A stretch of DNA of 64,000 bases from assembly GCA_963711315.1 (NCBI GenBank), contig CAVQDQ010000002.1, forward strand, positions 496,001-560,000, written 5' to 3'. This document shows, in pieces, positions 51,987 to 61,436 of this stretch. The position numbers and the translations under genes are program-made. Under the pieces are notes generated by a model that searched no databases, had not been told where the DNA came from, and saw only the letters and a list, made by a program, of their open reading frames with translations. Position 1 is the first letter of the stretch, and every line of letters begins with the position of its first letter. The DNA comes from PALSA-612 sp963711315. Its GTDB lineage: Bacteria; Actinomycetota; Thermoleophilia; Gaiellales; Gaiellaceae.

Positions 51987-53689
51987 CCGTCGCCGATTCC
52001 ATCGAGGCTACGGTCGAGGCGCTGTGCGGCGACCTGGGACGCATTCGCGCACCACGCGGCACGGAGCTCTCGGCACGCTCCTGGCAGACGGAGGCGCCGC
52101 TGCGGATGCTGCTCAACAACCTCGATCCCGAGGTCGCGGAGCATCCCGAGTCACTCGTCGTCTACGGCGGTTCGGGGAAGGCCGCGCGCGATCACGAGAG
52201 CCTGAAGGCGCTCGTCCGCACGCTGCTGCGGCTCGGCGACGACGAGACGATGCTCGTCCAGAGCGGCAAGCCCGTCGGCGTCTTCCGGACGCACGCGCAG
52301 GCGCCGCGCGTCCTGATCTCGAACGCGATGCTCGTGCCGCACTGGGCGACATGGGACGAGTTCCGGAGGCTGGAGGCGCTCGGGCTGACGATGTTCGGGC
52401 AGATGACGGCCGGCAGCTGGATCTACATCGGCACGCAGGGGATCCTCCAAGGGACCTACCAGACGTTCGCAGCGGCGGCGGAACAGCACTTCGGGCAGGA
52501 CAACCTCCGTGGGCGAACGGTGTTGACGGCCGGCCTCGGCGGCATGGGCGGCGCGCAGCCGCTCGCGGCATCCCTGCTCGACGGCGCCATCCTCTGCGTG
52601 GAGGTGGACCCGTCGCGGATCGAGCGCCGGCTTCAGATGCGCTACCTCGACGAGGCCACCGAGTCGATCGACGAGGCGATCGCTCTCGTTCGCTCGGCTG
52701 CCGCCGAAGGCCGAGGGCTGTCGGTGGGCCTGCTCGGCAACGCTGCCGATGTCGTACCCGAGCTGGCGCGGCGCGGCGAGCACTTCGACCTCGTGACCGA
52801 TCAGACGGCCGCGCACGATCCGCTCACCGGGTACGTGCCTCAAGGGCTCGACGTCGGAGACGCGGCAGCGCTGCGTGCGTCCGATCCGGACGAGTACCTG
52901 CGGCGGGCGCGCGAGTCGATCGCTGCCCATGTGCGCGGCCTGCTCGAGTACGTCCGGCAGGGCAGCTATGTTTTCGATTATGGCAACAACCTACGAGGTG
53001 AGGCCCGTGAAGCCGGCGTAGAGGATGCCTTCACATACCCGGGCTTTGTCCCGGCCTACATCCGGCAGTTGTTCTGTCGTGGCGTAGGGCCTTTCCGCTG
53101 GGCAGCGTTGTCCGGAGATGAGGCGGACATCTCCGTGATCGACGACGCGATGCGGACGACCTTCCCAGACGATGCGGTGCTCCAGCGGTGGCTCGAGCTG
53201 GCTCCTGGACGGGTGGCGTTCCAGGGGCTTCCGGCCAGGATCTGTTGGCTCGGCTACGGCGATCGGGCTCGCGCCGGGCTTGTGATCAACGAGCTCGTGC
53301 GATCCGGCCGTGTGCGGGCTCCGGTCGTCATCGGACGCGACCACCTCGATGCAGGTTCCGTCGCCTCGCCGTACCGCGAGACCGAGGCGATGCGCGACGG
53401 CTCCGACGCGATCGCCGACTGGCCGATTCTCAACGCCCTCCTCAACACCGCCGCGGGCGCGACGTGGGTGAGCGTTCATCACGGCGGCGGCGTCGGCATC
53501 GGCAACGCGATCCACGCAGGGATGGTCGTGGTCGCGGACGGCACCGAGGATGCAGCCGAGCGGTTGGAGCGAGTGCTGACGACCGATCCCGGCACGGGGG
53601 TCATGCGGCACGTGGACGCGGGCTACGAGGAGGCGATCGCCGCCGCGCGCGAGCACGACATCGACCTGCCGATGCTGCCCGGCGCGTGA
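51983..53689 (+). CDS. hutU: Urocanate hydratase
   Basis: NAD+-dependent hydratase converting urocanate to imidazolonepropionate. 568 residues, normal. RAPRGTELSARSWQTEAPLRML at the start, the NAD-binding TAGLGGMGGAQPLAA, and SVHHGGGVGIGNAIHAGMV near the end are diagnostic. ATG start overlaps the hutH stop; the stop overlaps hutI. No frame errors. Confidence 0.96.
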   Translation: MTVADSIEATVEALCGDLGRIRAPRGTELSARSWQTEAPLRMLLNNLDPEVAEHPESLVVYGGSGKAARDHESLKALVRTLLRLGDDETMLVQSGKPVGVFRTHAQAPRVLISNAMLVPHWATWDEFRRLEALGLTMFGQMTAGSWIYIGTQGILQGTYQTFAAAAEQHFGQDNLRGRTVLTAGLGGMGGAQPLAASLLDGAILCVEVDPSRIERRLQMRYLDEATESIDEAIALVRSAAAEGRGLSVGLLGNAADVVPELARRGEHFDLVTDQTAAHDPLTGYVPQGLDVGDAAALRASDPDEYLRRARESIAAHVRGLLEYVRQGSYVFDYGNNLRGEAREAGVEDAFTYPGFVPAYIRQLFCRGVGPFRWAALSGDEADISVIDDAMRTTFPDDAVLQRWLELAPGRVAFQGLPARICWLGYGDRARAGLVINELVRSGRVRAPVVIGRDHLDAGSVASPYRETEAMRDGSDAIADWPILNALLNTAAGATWVSVHHGGGVGIGNAIHAGMVVVADGTEDAAERLERVLTTDPGTGVMRHVDAGYEEAIAAAREHDIDLPMLPGA

Positions 53690-54897
53690 GCCGCCTGCTA
53701 GTCCGCGACATCGCGCAGCTCGTGACGCCGGCCGGCGACACCGCGCCTCTGCGCGGGGCGCTGCTGGGGGAGCTAACGGTTCTCGAAGGCGCCTATGTCC
53801 TCAGCGAGGGCTCGCAGATCGTGCAGGTGGGGCGTATGCGCGACCTCGGCTCGCTCGACGGTGAGGTCGAGGAGATCGATGCACGCGGGCGCTGCGCGAT
53901 CCCCGGTCTCGTCGACTGCCACACGCACGCGTGCTTCGCCGGCGACCGCGTCGAGGAGTTCGCGCTGCGTGCGGCAGGCGCGTCGTACGAGGAACTGCAC
54001 GCGGCCGGCGGCGGCATCCTGTCCACCGTTTCCGCCACCCGCGCGGCGGGGGAGGAGGCGTTGCGCGAAGCCGTGTCGCGCCATCGAGGCTGGATGCTGC
54101 AGCACGGCACGACGACGTTCGAGGCCAAGTCCGGCTACGGGCTCGACCACGACACCGAGCTGGCGTCATTGCATGCCATCGCAGCGGCCGGCGGCATCCC
54201 GACATTCCTCGGCGCGCACGCAGTCCCTCCGGAGTTCGAGCAGGCTGACGAATACGTCGACTGGCTGATCGCGGACGTCTTGCCCGAGGCGGCGACCATT
54301 GCCGAGTCGGCGGATGTCTTTCTCGAGCGAGGTGCGTTCGATGCGGTTCAGGCTCGGCGCTATCTCGATGCCGCGCGCGGCCACGGGCTGGAGCTGCGGC
54401 TGCACGGCGACCAGTTCACCGAAGCCGGCGCCATTCCGCTCGCGATCGAGCTCGGCGCGCGGTCGGTCGACCACCTGGAGGCAACCGGACCTGACGGGGC
54501 GCACGCGCTGGCGGAGAGCGACGTGGTCGGCGTGTTACTACCCGCGAGCGCGCTCTTCCTCGGCCGCCCGATGCCGCCCGCTCGTGCTCTCGTCGATGCG
54601 GGCGCGGCCGTCGCGCTGGCCACAGACTTCAACCCCGGGAGCGCGTTCTGCGAGAGCCTGCCGCTCGTCTGCTCGCTCGCCTGCACGCAGCTCGGGCTTT
54701 CGCCCGCCCAAGCGCTGACGGCCTGCACGGTCAACGCGGCTCACGTCCTGGGCCGGGCCGACAGCAAAGGGCGGCTTGCGCCGGGCTTCGATGCCGACAT
54801 CGTCCTGCTCGGCGCGCCTGACTGGCGCTATCTCGCCTACCACCTCGGAGGCGACGTCGTGTCCGAGGTGATAGTCGGCGGGACCGCGCTAGGCTAG
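53686..54897 (+). CDS. hutI: Imidazolonepropionase
   Basis: Amidohydrolase opening imidazolonepropionate to formiminoglutamate. 403 residues. Metal-binding LVDCHTHACFAGDRVEEFALR, substrate-binding TTFEAKSGYGLD, later metal histidine LRLHGDQF, and ALATDFNPGSAFCESLPLV with the catalytic aspartate. GTG start; closes the pathway enzymes of the operon. Confidence 0.96.
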   Translation: MSRLLVRDIAQLVTPAGDTAPLRGALLGELTVLEGAYVLSEGSQIVQVGRMRDLGSLDGEVEEIDARGRCAIPGLVDCHTHACFAGDRVEEFALRAAGASYEELHAAGGGILSTVSATRAAGEEALREAVSRHRGWMLQHGTTTFEAKSGYGLDHDTELASLHAIAAAGGIPTFLGAHAVPPEFEQADEYVDWLIADVLPEAATIAESADVFLERGAFDAVQARRYLDAARGHGLELRLHGDQFTEAGAIPLAIELGARSVDHLEATGPDGAHALAESDVVGVLLPASALFLGRPMPPARALVDAGAAVALATDFNPGSAFCESLPLVCSLACTQLGLSPAQALTACTVNAAHVLGRADSKGRLAPGFDADIVLLGAPDWRYLAYHLGGDVVSEVIVGGTALG

Positions 54898-54901
54898 GAA
54901 G

Positions 54902-55303
54902 ATGGCCACGAAGAAGCAGAAACGGCGCCGCGAGAAGGAGCGCCGCCACGAGTACGAGTACGTCTACGTCGACGACGAAGGCCAAGAGGTCGAGGTCGAA
55001 GAGCCCGAGCCGGCGCGCAAGAACGGCAAGGCGTCGGCTCAGAAAGCCGTGAAGACCGATCGCGGCAGGACCGTCGAGCCGCCGACGTGGCGTCGAACAC
55101 TGAGGCGCGCAGCGATCTTCACGCCGGTCATGTTCGTGATCCTCTATCTCCTGCGCCCAAACGGCTCCAACCCTGGATCCGTCATCTTCAGCGTTGCGCT
55201 GCTCATGGTCTTCTTCATCCCCTTCAGCTACTTCATGGACTCGCTGATGTTCCGGTTGGCGCAGAAGAGAGCCGAGAAGGCCCGCGGCTCCTCGTCCAAG
55301 TAG
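54902..55303 (+). CDS. Small membrane protein with charged N-terminus
   Basis: 133 residues. The first ~80 are soluble and extremely charged (KKQKRRREKERRHEYEYVYV, then an acidic run). Two hydrophobic spans follow (FTPVMFVILYLL and SVIFSVALLMVFFIPFSYFM), then a basic tail. I recognise no family. ATG 54902 lies 6 bases after TAGGCT, which touches the hutI stop, so it can be transcribed independently. The next gene overlaps its stop by one base. Confidence 0.75.
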   Translation: MATKKQKRRREKERRHEYEYVYVDDEGQEVEVEEPEPARKNGKASAQKAVKTDRGRTVEPPTWRRTLRRAAIFTPVMFVILYLLRPNGSNPGSVIFSVALLMVFFIPFSYFMDSLMFRLAQKRAEKARGSSSK

Positions 55304-55947
55304 TGGCGCTCGCCGTCGACCGCTACGAGCTGGGCCCGATCGGGACGAACGGCTACGTCGTGCGCGCCGACCGCGCCGCGACCGAGGCCGTCGTCGTCGA
55401 CCCGGGAGGCGACGCCGCCGAGCTGCGCCTGGAGCTGGCGCAGATGGGGGCGACCTGCGTTGCGATCCTCGTCACCCACACGCACTGGGACCACCTTGGC
55501 GGAGTGGCCGATCTTGCGGAGGGGACCGGAGCGCCCGTGTACGCGCCCGAGGGCGAGCGCGATGTGATCGAGCGGCCGAACGACTACTACACGCAGCTCG
55601 GAGTCGCCATTCGCGGCTGGACGCCGGAGCACACTCTCGCCGGAGGGGAAACGGTCGAGGCTGCGGGCGTCTCGTTCGAGGTCGTGCACGTCCCCGGGCA
55701 TTCCCCAGGTCACCTCGCCTACCACGCGGACGGCGCGCTCTTTTCCGGCGACGTGCTCTTCGCCGGGTCGGTCGGCCGTACCGACCTCCCGCGTGCCGAC
55801 TGGGAGACGCTGCTCGAGTCCATCCGCGCGCTCGTCGACCGCTATCCGCCGGAGACCGTCGTCTACTCGGGCCACGGCCCGCCGACGACGTTGGGGGACG
55901 AGTTGGCCCGCAACCCCTTCCTCGCGGAGCTGCGTAATGGCGTTTGA
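55303..55947 (+). CDS. Metallo-beta-lactamase-fold hydrolase (glyoxalase II-like)
   Basis: 214 residues. The zinc motif THTHWDHLGG is near residue 60, later VPGHSPGHLAY, LFSGDVLFAGSVGRTDLP, and VVYSGHGPPTTLGDE. This is the YcbL/GloB-like subgroup of hydroxyacylglutathione-hydrolase-type enzymes. In organisms without glutathione the thioester substrate would differ. GTG start; overlaps hisS by 11 bases. Confidence 0.88.
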   Translation: MALAVDRYELGPIGTNGYVVRADRAATEAVVVDPGGDAAELRLELAQMGATCVAILVTHTHWDHLGGVADLAEGTGAPVYAPEGERDVIERPNDYYTQLGVAIRGWTPEHTLAGGETVEAAGVSFEVVHVPGHSPGHLAYHADGALFSGDVLFAGSVGRTDLPRADWETLLESIRALVDRYPPETVVYSGHGPPTTLGDELARNPFLAELRNGV

Positions 55948-57125
55948 GGCTCCTCGCGGAACGCACGACATCCTCCCCTCCGAACAGCCGACCTGGCGGC
56001 GTGCGATCGGAGCGGCGGAGGACGTCTGCCGCCTGTACGGCTACCGGCGGATCGATACGCCTGCGTTCGAGGACACGGAGGTCTTCGCCCGCACGTCGGG
56101 CGCCGGGTCGGACGTCGTGCAGAAGGAGATGTACACGTTCGAGGATCGCGGCGGCCGCTCGCTGACACTCCGGCCCGAGGCCACTGCGCCGATCGTGCGC
56201 GCCTACCTCGAGCACGGCATGCACCGCGAGCCGCAGCCGGTGAAGGTCTACACCGTGGGGTCGATGTGGCGCTACGCAGCGCCGCAGCGTGGTCGCTACC
56301 GCGAGCACTGGCAGCTCTCCGTGGAAGCCATCGGCTCCGGCGATCCCGCGATCGACGCCGAGTTGATCGCGCTGTACGCCGACCTGCTCGGGCGGCTGAG
56401 CGTGACCGGCTACGAGCTGCAGCTCAACTCGATCGGCGACCGGGAGTGCCGGCCGGCTTACCTCGAGCGGCTGGAGAGCTGGCTCGATGACCACGAGGGC
56501 GACCTCGACGACGAGGCGCGCCAGAAGCGTGCAACGTCTCCGCTCAGGGTCTTCGACACGAAGAACGAGACGCTTGCGGCGGTGCTCGCCGAGGCGCCGA
56601 AGATCGGTGAGGCGCTGTGCGCCGCCTGCCACGAACACTTCGAGGCGGTACGCGGCTATCTCGACGCGTTCGGCGTCTCCTACCGCCTCGCCCCGACGCT
56701 CGTCCGCGGCCTCGACTACTACACGCGGACGACGTTCGAGTTCGTGGACGAAGCTATCGGCGCCCAGTCGTCGATCTGCGGCGGCGGCCGGTACGACTAC
56801 CTCGCCGAGGCTCTGGGTGGCAAGCACACGCCGGGCATCGGCTTCGGCGCCGGCATCGAGCGGCTGCTGCTCTCGCTCGGCGACGCACACGTGGAGGACC
56901 ACGGCATCGACGTCTTCTTCGTGCTCGAGGAAGGTGCCGACCGTGCGGCTACGCTCGCCGCGATGATGGAGTTACGCCGTGCCGGGCTCGCCTGCGACGC
57001 CGACTACGCGGGCCGCTCGCGCAAGGGGCAGCTCACGCAGGCAAACCGGCTCGCCGCTCGAGGAGGTGGTGGTCGTCGACGCAGGGACGGACCTCGCGGC
57101 TGTGGTCGAAGGCCTTCGACCATGA
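55937..57125 (+). CDS. hisS: Histidyl-tRNA synthetase (frame broken near 57055)
   Basis: Class II synthetase. Motif 1 region PRGTHDILPSEQPTWR, motif 2 MWRYAAPQRGRYREHWQL, the histidine-specific LVRGLDYYTRTTFEF, and motif 3 GIGFGAGIERLLLSL. After GQLTQANRLAA the frame breaks and would fuse to aspS. The proper tail EEVVVVDAGTDLAAVVEGLRP lies in another frame, ending TGA 57123-57125. About 396 residues if joined. It overlaps aspS by 4 bases. Confidence 0.92.
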
Positions 57126-58827
57126 AGTGGCGCGACATGATGTGCGGCGACGTGAGGCCCGAGCACGTGGATCGGCGCATCACGCTCGCCGGCTGGGCCC
57201 ATCGCCGACGTGATCACGGAGGCCTGGTCTTCATCGACCTGCGCGACCACACGGGCCTCTGTCAACTCGTGATCAACCCGGAGCACGCGCCGGACGCGGC
57301 GGAGTCCGCGCACGGGGTGCGCAACGAGTTCGTGCTCCGCGCGGAGGGGGAGGTCGTCGCCCGCGCGCCGGAGCTCGTGAACCCGAATCTCGCCACGGGG
57401 GAGGTCGAGCTGCGCGTGGAGACGCTCGACGTCGTCTCGACGTCGCCGCCGCTGCCGTTCCAGCTCGACGAGGAGGGCGTCGACGAGTTGCTGCGCCTGC
57501 GCTACCGCTGGCTCGACCTGCGACGCGAGCGCATGCAGAAGAACCTCAGGCTCTCGCGCACGATAGTCGCCGCCATCCGGCGATCGATGGAAGAGCAGGG
57601 GTTCATCGACATCTGGACTCCCGGGCTGACGCTCGGCACGCCGGAGGGCGCACGCGACTTCCTCGTTCCCGTCCGCCTGCAACCGGGCACGTTCTTCGCC
57701 CTCGCCCAGTCTCCTCAGCTGTTCAAGCAGCTGTTCATGGTCGGCGGCTTCGACCGCTACTACCAGATCGCGACTGTTGGCGGGACGAGGATCTCCGCGC
57801 CGACCGCCAGTTCGAGTTCCGCCAGCTCGACCTCGAGCTCGCGTTCCCATCCCGTGAAGACGTGCTCGAGGTGCTGGAACGGGTGGTCGTCGCCTGCTTC
57901 GAGGCGGTCGATCGTGAGCCACCGGAGCGGCCGTTCCCCGGCTTGCGTACGCAGACGCGATGCTCCACTACGGGTCCGACAAGCCCGATCTGCGCTTCGG
58001 GCTCGAGATTCAGGACGCGACAGACGTGACACGCGGCTCCGAGTTCGGCGTTTTCGCGAATGCGCCGGTCGTCCGCCACCTCGTCGTGCCACAACAGCTC
58101 TCGCGGGCGCGAGCTCGCGAAGCTCGAGGAGTTCGCGAAGGAGTGGGGTGCGAAAGGGCTCGCGTATCTCGTCTACGACGAGGCCGGCGAGGTGCGCTCA
58201 CCGATCGCGAAGTTTCTGTCGGAGAACGAGCTCGATGCTCTCCGCGCGCCGCCGTCCTCGACCGTGCTCTTCGCCGCGGACGAAGAGTCGACTGTGGAGC
58301 GCGTGCTCGGTGCGCTCCGTCTCCATCTCGGACGGGAGCTCGGCCTCATCGACGAGACGAAGGATGCGTTCCACTGGATCCTCGACTTCCCGCTCTTTCA
58401 ACTCGACGAGGACACGGGCCGCTGGACGTTTGTCCACCACCCCTTCACTGGCCCGCTCGAGGGCCACGAGGAGCTGATCGAGAGCGAGCCCGCGCGGGCG
58501 TTGAGCCAGCACTATGACCTCGTCTGGAACGGCTGGGAGCTCGGCTCCGGCTCGCTGCGGATCCATCGGCCAGAGCTCCAGGCGGCCGTCTTTCGTGCGA
58601 TGGGGATGTCGGACGACGAGGCGAACGCAAAGTTCGGCTGGTTCCTCGAGGCGCTGCAGATGGGTGCGCCGCCGCACGGCGGCTTCGCGCTCGGCATCGA
58701 GCGCTTCGATCGCGCTGTTCGCGGGCGAGCCGAACCTGCGCGAGATCGTCGCCTACCCGAAGGTCTCCAGCGGGTCGATCCATTGACCGGAGCACCCACG
58801 GCGATCCCGGAGCCGACAGTTGGCTGA
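57122..58827 (+). CDS. aspS: Aspartyl-tRNA synthetase (about five frame breaks)
   Basis: Class II synthetase. The intact N-terminal part has the OB fold (ITLAGWAHRRRDHGGLVFID) and the catalytic domain start RYRWLDLRRERMQKNL, LGTPEGARDFLVPVR. Beyond FDRYYQIA the frame changes near 57778, 57945, 58105, 58715 and 58775. Correct pieces still read as AspRS: QFEFRQLDLELAF, MLHYGSDKPDLRFGLE, WTFVHHPFTGPLEGHEELIE, PHGGFALGIERFD, LFAGEPNLREIVAYPK, VDPLTGAPTAIPEP. Every conserved block is present, so I judge this a badly base-called functional gene. About 568 residues if joined. Confidence 0.88.
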
Positions 58828-58860
58828 ACTGGGCATCCGGACAGTCGAGCTGCCGCGAAC

Positions 58861-59161
58861 ATGAGTGGCTTCGGCCTTCGCTTCGCCGCGGAGGTTGCCT
58901 TCCTCGGGTTGCTTGCGCTCGCGGTGGGGCTGGCAGAGCTGGGGACGCCGTGGATCATCGCCGTGATGGTGGTGGGGTGGTTGCTCGTTGCCGTCGTCGA
59001 GTGGCTGGCATGGCGGACCGAGGTCGGAGCTCGGGAGCCTGCCGCTCAAGGAGGCCGAGGCGGCACCGGAGGAGCAGACGTCCTGGGACATCGAGGAGAT
59101 CCTCGCCCCGGTGCCCGACGAGCAGGGCTCGACCACTGTCCTACCGAGTGACGACCGGTGA
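58861..59161 (+). CDS. Small membrane protein (frame broken near 59037)
   Basis: About 100 residues if joined. Two spans (EVAFLGLLALAVGLAEL and WIIAVMVVGWLLVAVVEWLAW) are followed by an acidic cytoplasmic tail. The tail, PLKEAEAAPEEQTSWDIEEI then LAPVPDEQGSTTVLPSDD, is in a different frame from the spans; the break is near 59037. No recognised family. Its stop overlaps the start of the next gene by 14 bases, implying a pair. Confidence 0.65.
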
Positions 59162-59579
59162 CTCCCGTGCTCGCCAACGGCTGCTGGCGCTGGCGGGAGC
59201 GGCCTTGCTCACCGGGGTCTTCGGCGTGGCGCTCTCGCAGGCCGGCCGTGACTCGGCGCAAGCTGCGCTGCCTGAGCCTGCCGTTGGCCCGTGGGGCGGG
59301 TGGACGACGGTGCTGGCCGGCGTAGCGCCCGCGGCTCCCCGCGCGGGGAGACGGTCCGGCTGCGACTGGGTCGTGCTCCCGAGGACGCAGGGCGTCGTCC
59401 ATCCGACGCTGCCCTGCGGCGCCAGGATATTCGTCGAGTACGGCGGACGCCAGGCGCTGACGCAGGTCGTTGCCCGCTTCCCCGTCGGCCAGGGTCGCCA
59501 GCTCGACCTGACGCCGCGGCTTGCGAGGCGTCTGGACCTCGAGGGCATTCGCGAGGTTCGCTGGGCCTTTCCCCGCTAG
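59148..59579 (+). CDS. Secreted RlpA-like (double-psi beta-barrel) protein
   Basis: 143 residues. A signal-type hydrophobic segment (LLALAGAALLTGVFGVALSQA, residues ~12-32) is followed by a domain resembling RlpA: HPTLPCGARIFVEYGGRQAL, then RFPVGQGRQLDLTPRLARRL, then the EGIREVRWAF ending. The H-x-T-L-P-C-G, Arg-rich and D-L-x-x-x-x-A patterns match; the catalytic aspartate in the usual place is not obvious, so enzyme activity is uncertain. Likely envelope-acting. GTG 59148. Confidence 0.72.
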   Translation: MTTGDSRARQRLLALAGAALLTGVFGVALSQAGRDSAQAALPEPAVGPWGGWTTVLAGVAPAAPRAGRRSGCDWVVLPRTQGVVHPTLPCGARIFVEYGGRQALTQVVARFPVGQGRQLDLTPRLARRLDLEGIREVRWAFPR

Positions 59580-59617
59580 GCTGGGCGGGTGCCCGACCCT
59601 GCGCGAGGTCACCTCGA

Positions 59618-59638
59618 CCAATTGGAACCAACACCAAT
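59618..59638. promoter_or_regulatory. CCAAT/ATTGG dyads in the gap before the SnoaL-like gene
   Basis: A CCAATTGG palindrome (59618-59625) and a following CCAAT (59634-59638) form overlapping inverted repeats, an operator-like patch in the otherwise empty 59580-59767 gap. No clear promoter hexamers are seen next to it. Confidence 0.3.
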
Positions 59639-59767
59639 AGCGAGGGAGCCCGCGTCGGGCGCCGGCATTGCCGGTAGCCCGCAAGGCACCCACCTGGCGT
59701 GTCCAGGTTCGCACGGAGGGGTGATCGCCGGCAGGGTGGGGCACGTTTCCTCTTTCATTCCTGCGCC

Positions 59768-60160
59768 ATGACCGAGGCCAACTCGGCCGCCGCACTCGAG
59801 GATCTGATCGCGCGCTACAACGAGGCGTGGAATGCGCACGACGTAGATGCCATCGTCGCCCTCCATGCCCCGGGCATGGTGTTCGAGAACCACACGGCCG
59901 GTGAGCGCGCCGAAGGCGACGCCGTTCGCGAGCACATCGCGACGATCTTCCAGAACTGGCCCGACCTCACGTTCAACTCGCGGCGCCTCTACGCGCGCGA
60001 CGGTCTTGTCGTGTCGGAATGGACGGCCAGCGCAACGCGTCCCGAGACGGGAGAGCACCTGGAGTGGGACGGCGTGGACGTCTTTCCGTTCGAGGACGGC
60101 AAGATCGTGCGCAAGGACGTGTACTCCGCGGCCCACCGCGCCCGCGTGCTGTCCGGCTAG
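59768..60160 (+). CDS. SnoaL-like / NTF2-fold protein
   Basis: 130 residues of the ketosteroid-isomerase-like fold: LEDLIARYNEAWNAHDVDAIVALHAPGMVFENHT at the start, FQNWPDLTF in the middle, and WDGVDVFPFEDGKIVRKDVY at the end. Small cone-shaped barrel used as hydrolase, isomerase or binding protein; function cannot be assigned. ATG 59768. The stop TAG forms the first half of the mnmA -10 element. Confidence 0.85.
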   Translation: MTEANSAAALEDLIARYNEAWNAHDVDAIVALHAPGMVFENHTAGERAEGDAVREHIATIFQNWPDLTFNSRRLYARDGLVVSEWTASATRPETGEHLEWDGVDVFPFEDGKIVRKDVYSAAHRARVLSG

Positions 60161-60169
60161 CCTCAGCGC

Positions 60170-61426
60170 ATGACCGAGCTCTTCGGCGACGCCTCTCGCA
60201 ACGGCGGCTGGACTGCCGTGCGCCTCCGCGTGCAGGGGGAGCGGATCGCCGATGCCGACGCGGATGGGCTCTCCGAGGACCTGACCGGTCTGACCCTGCT
60301 CGAGGCTGCTTCCGTCGACGGGGACGAGCTCGCCGTCGAGGCGCTGGCGGCGGCGATCGGGCCCGCCTTCCGTGCTGCTCCGGTCGCGTCGCGGGCGGCC
60401 GTGGCGATGAGCGGCGGCGTCGACAGCGCGGTTGCGCTGCTGCGCGCGGGACGCGATGCCATCGGCGTCACGCTCAGGCTATGGGTGGATCCCGAGGCGC
60501 CTCATACGGAGCGCGCGTGCTGCTCCCCCGACGCTGTCCGCGCGGCACGGCGAACGTGCCACGGCCTCGGTCTTCCGCACGTGACGCTCGACCTCCGGGA
60601 AGAGTTCCGCCGCACGGTCGTCGACCAGTTCGTCCGCGCGTACGAGCGGGGCGACACGCCGAATCCGTGCACCCGCTGCAATGGGGCGTTCCGTTTCGAC
60701 GAGCTGCTCCGCTTCGCGCGCCGCGCCGGCGCTTCGCGGCTGGTCACAGGCCACTACGCACGCGTGAGGCGGCATCGCGGACGGCTGCTGCTGGCGCGGG
60801 CGACGGATCCCGAGAAGGATCAGTCGTACATGCTCGCCGGGCTCGACCCGGCTGCACTCGAGCGCGTTTGGTTCCCGCTCGGCGACCAGACGAAGACGGA
60901 GACGCGCGCGGAGGCGGCGAAGGCTGGGCTGGCAGCCGCAGGCGCGCCGGAGAGCCAGGAGGCGTGCTTCCTGGGCGGGGACGACTACCGCGCCTTTCTC
61001 GAGCGCCGCGGGCTCAGCTCCGCTGACGGTCCGATCGTCGACGCAGCAGGCCGCGAGGTCGGCCGGCACGACGGTCACTGGCGCTTCACGCCGGGGCAGC
61101 GCCGCGGGCTGGGCGTCGCCGCCGGCGAGCCTCTGTACGCGCTGAAGACTGTGGCGCGTACGAATACCGTCGTCGTGGCGCCGCGAGCTGCTCTCGCCAC
61201 CGACACGGTCGTCGCACGCGGGCGCCTCCATGTCCCCGTTACGCACGCCGACGCGAAGCTCCGCTATCGCTCGCCGGCCGTACCGGCACAGGTCGTGACG
61301 ACACCCCGCGGCTTCAGGCTCGATCTGGAGCAGCCTGCGTACGCCGTGGCCCGCGGGCAGACGGCCGTTCTCTACGAGGATGACGTGGTCGTCGGCGCGG
61401 GCGTCATCACGTCAGCGACCGCGTAA
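60170..61426 (+). CDS. mnmA: tRNA 2-thiouridylase MnmA with N-terminal NifU-like extension
   Basis: Thiolates U34 of Lys, Glu and Gln tRNAs. The PP-loop S81-GGVDS is near residue 81 instead of ~10, followed by ACCSPDAVRAAR. The catalytic cysteines are C170 in NPCTRCNG and C266 in ESQEACFLGG. Residues 1-75 (GGWTAVRLRVQGERIADADA, then LTGLTLLEAASVDGDEL) resemble the core strands and helix of a NifU/IscU scaffold but lack its cysteines. 418 residues in total. ATG 60170 lies 6 bases after TAGCCT. No cysteine desulfurase gene is nearby. Confidence 0.9.
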   Translation: MTELFGDASRNGGWTAVRLRVQGERIADADADGLSEDLTGLTLLEAASVDGDELAVEALAAAIGPAFRAAPVASRAAVAMSGGVDSAVALLRAGRDAIGVTLRLWVDPEAPHTERACCSPDAVRAARRTCHGLGLPHVTLDLREEFRRTVVDQFVRAYERGDTPNPCTRCNGAFRFDELLRFARRAGASRLVTGHYARVRRHRGRLLLARATDPEKDQSYMLAGLDPAALERVWFPLGDQTKTETRAEAAKAGLAAAGAPESQEACFLGGDDYRAFLERRGLSSADGPIVDAAGREVGRHDGHWRFTPGQRRGLGVAAGEPLYALKTVARTNTVVVAPRAALATDTVVARGRLHVPVTHADAKLRYRSPAVPAQVVTTPRGFRLDLEQPAYAVARGQTAVLYEDDVVVGAGVITSATA

Positions 61427-61436
61427 CATCAAGGGC

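Noticed and set aside
55793..58477. HisRS-AspRS fusion protein
   Set aside because: The HisRS tail and TGA at 57123-57125 exist in another frame and overlap the aspS ATG; one indel near 57055 explains the fusion.
57122..58827. aspS as a decaying pseudogene
   Set aside because: All class II and AspRS-specific blocks are intact in some frame with no in-frame stops inside blocks; the breaks coincide with a cluster of indels in neighbouring essential genes.
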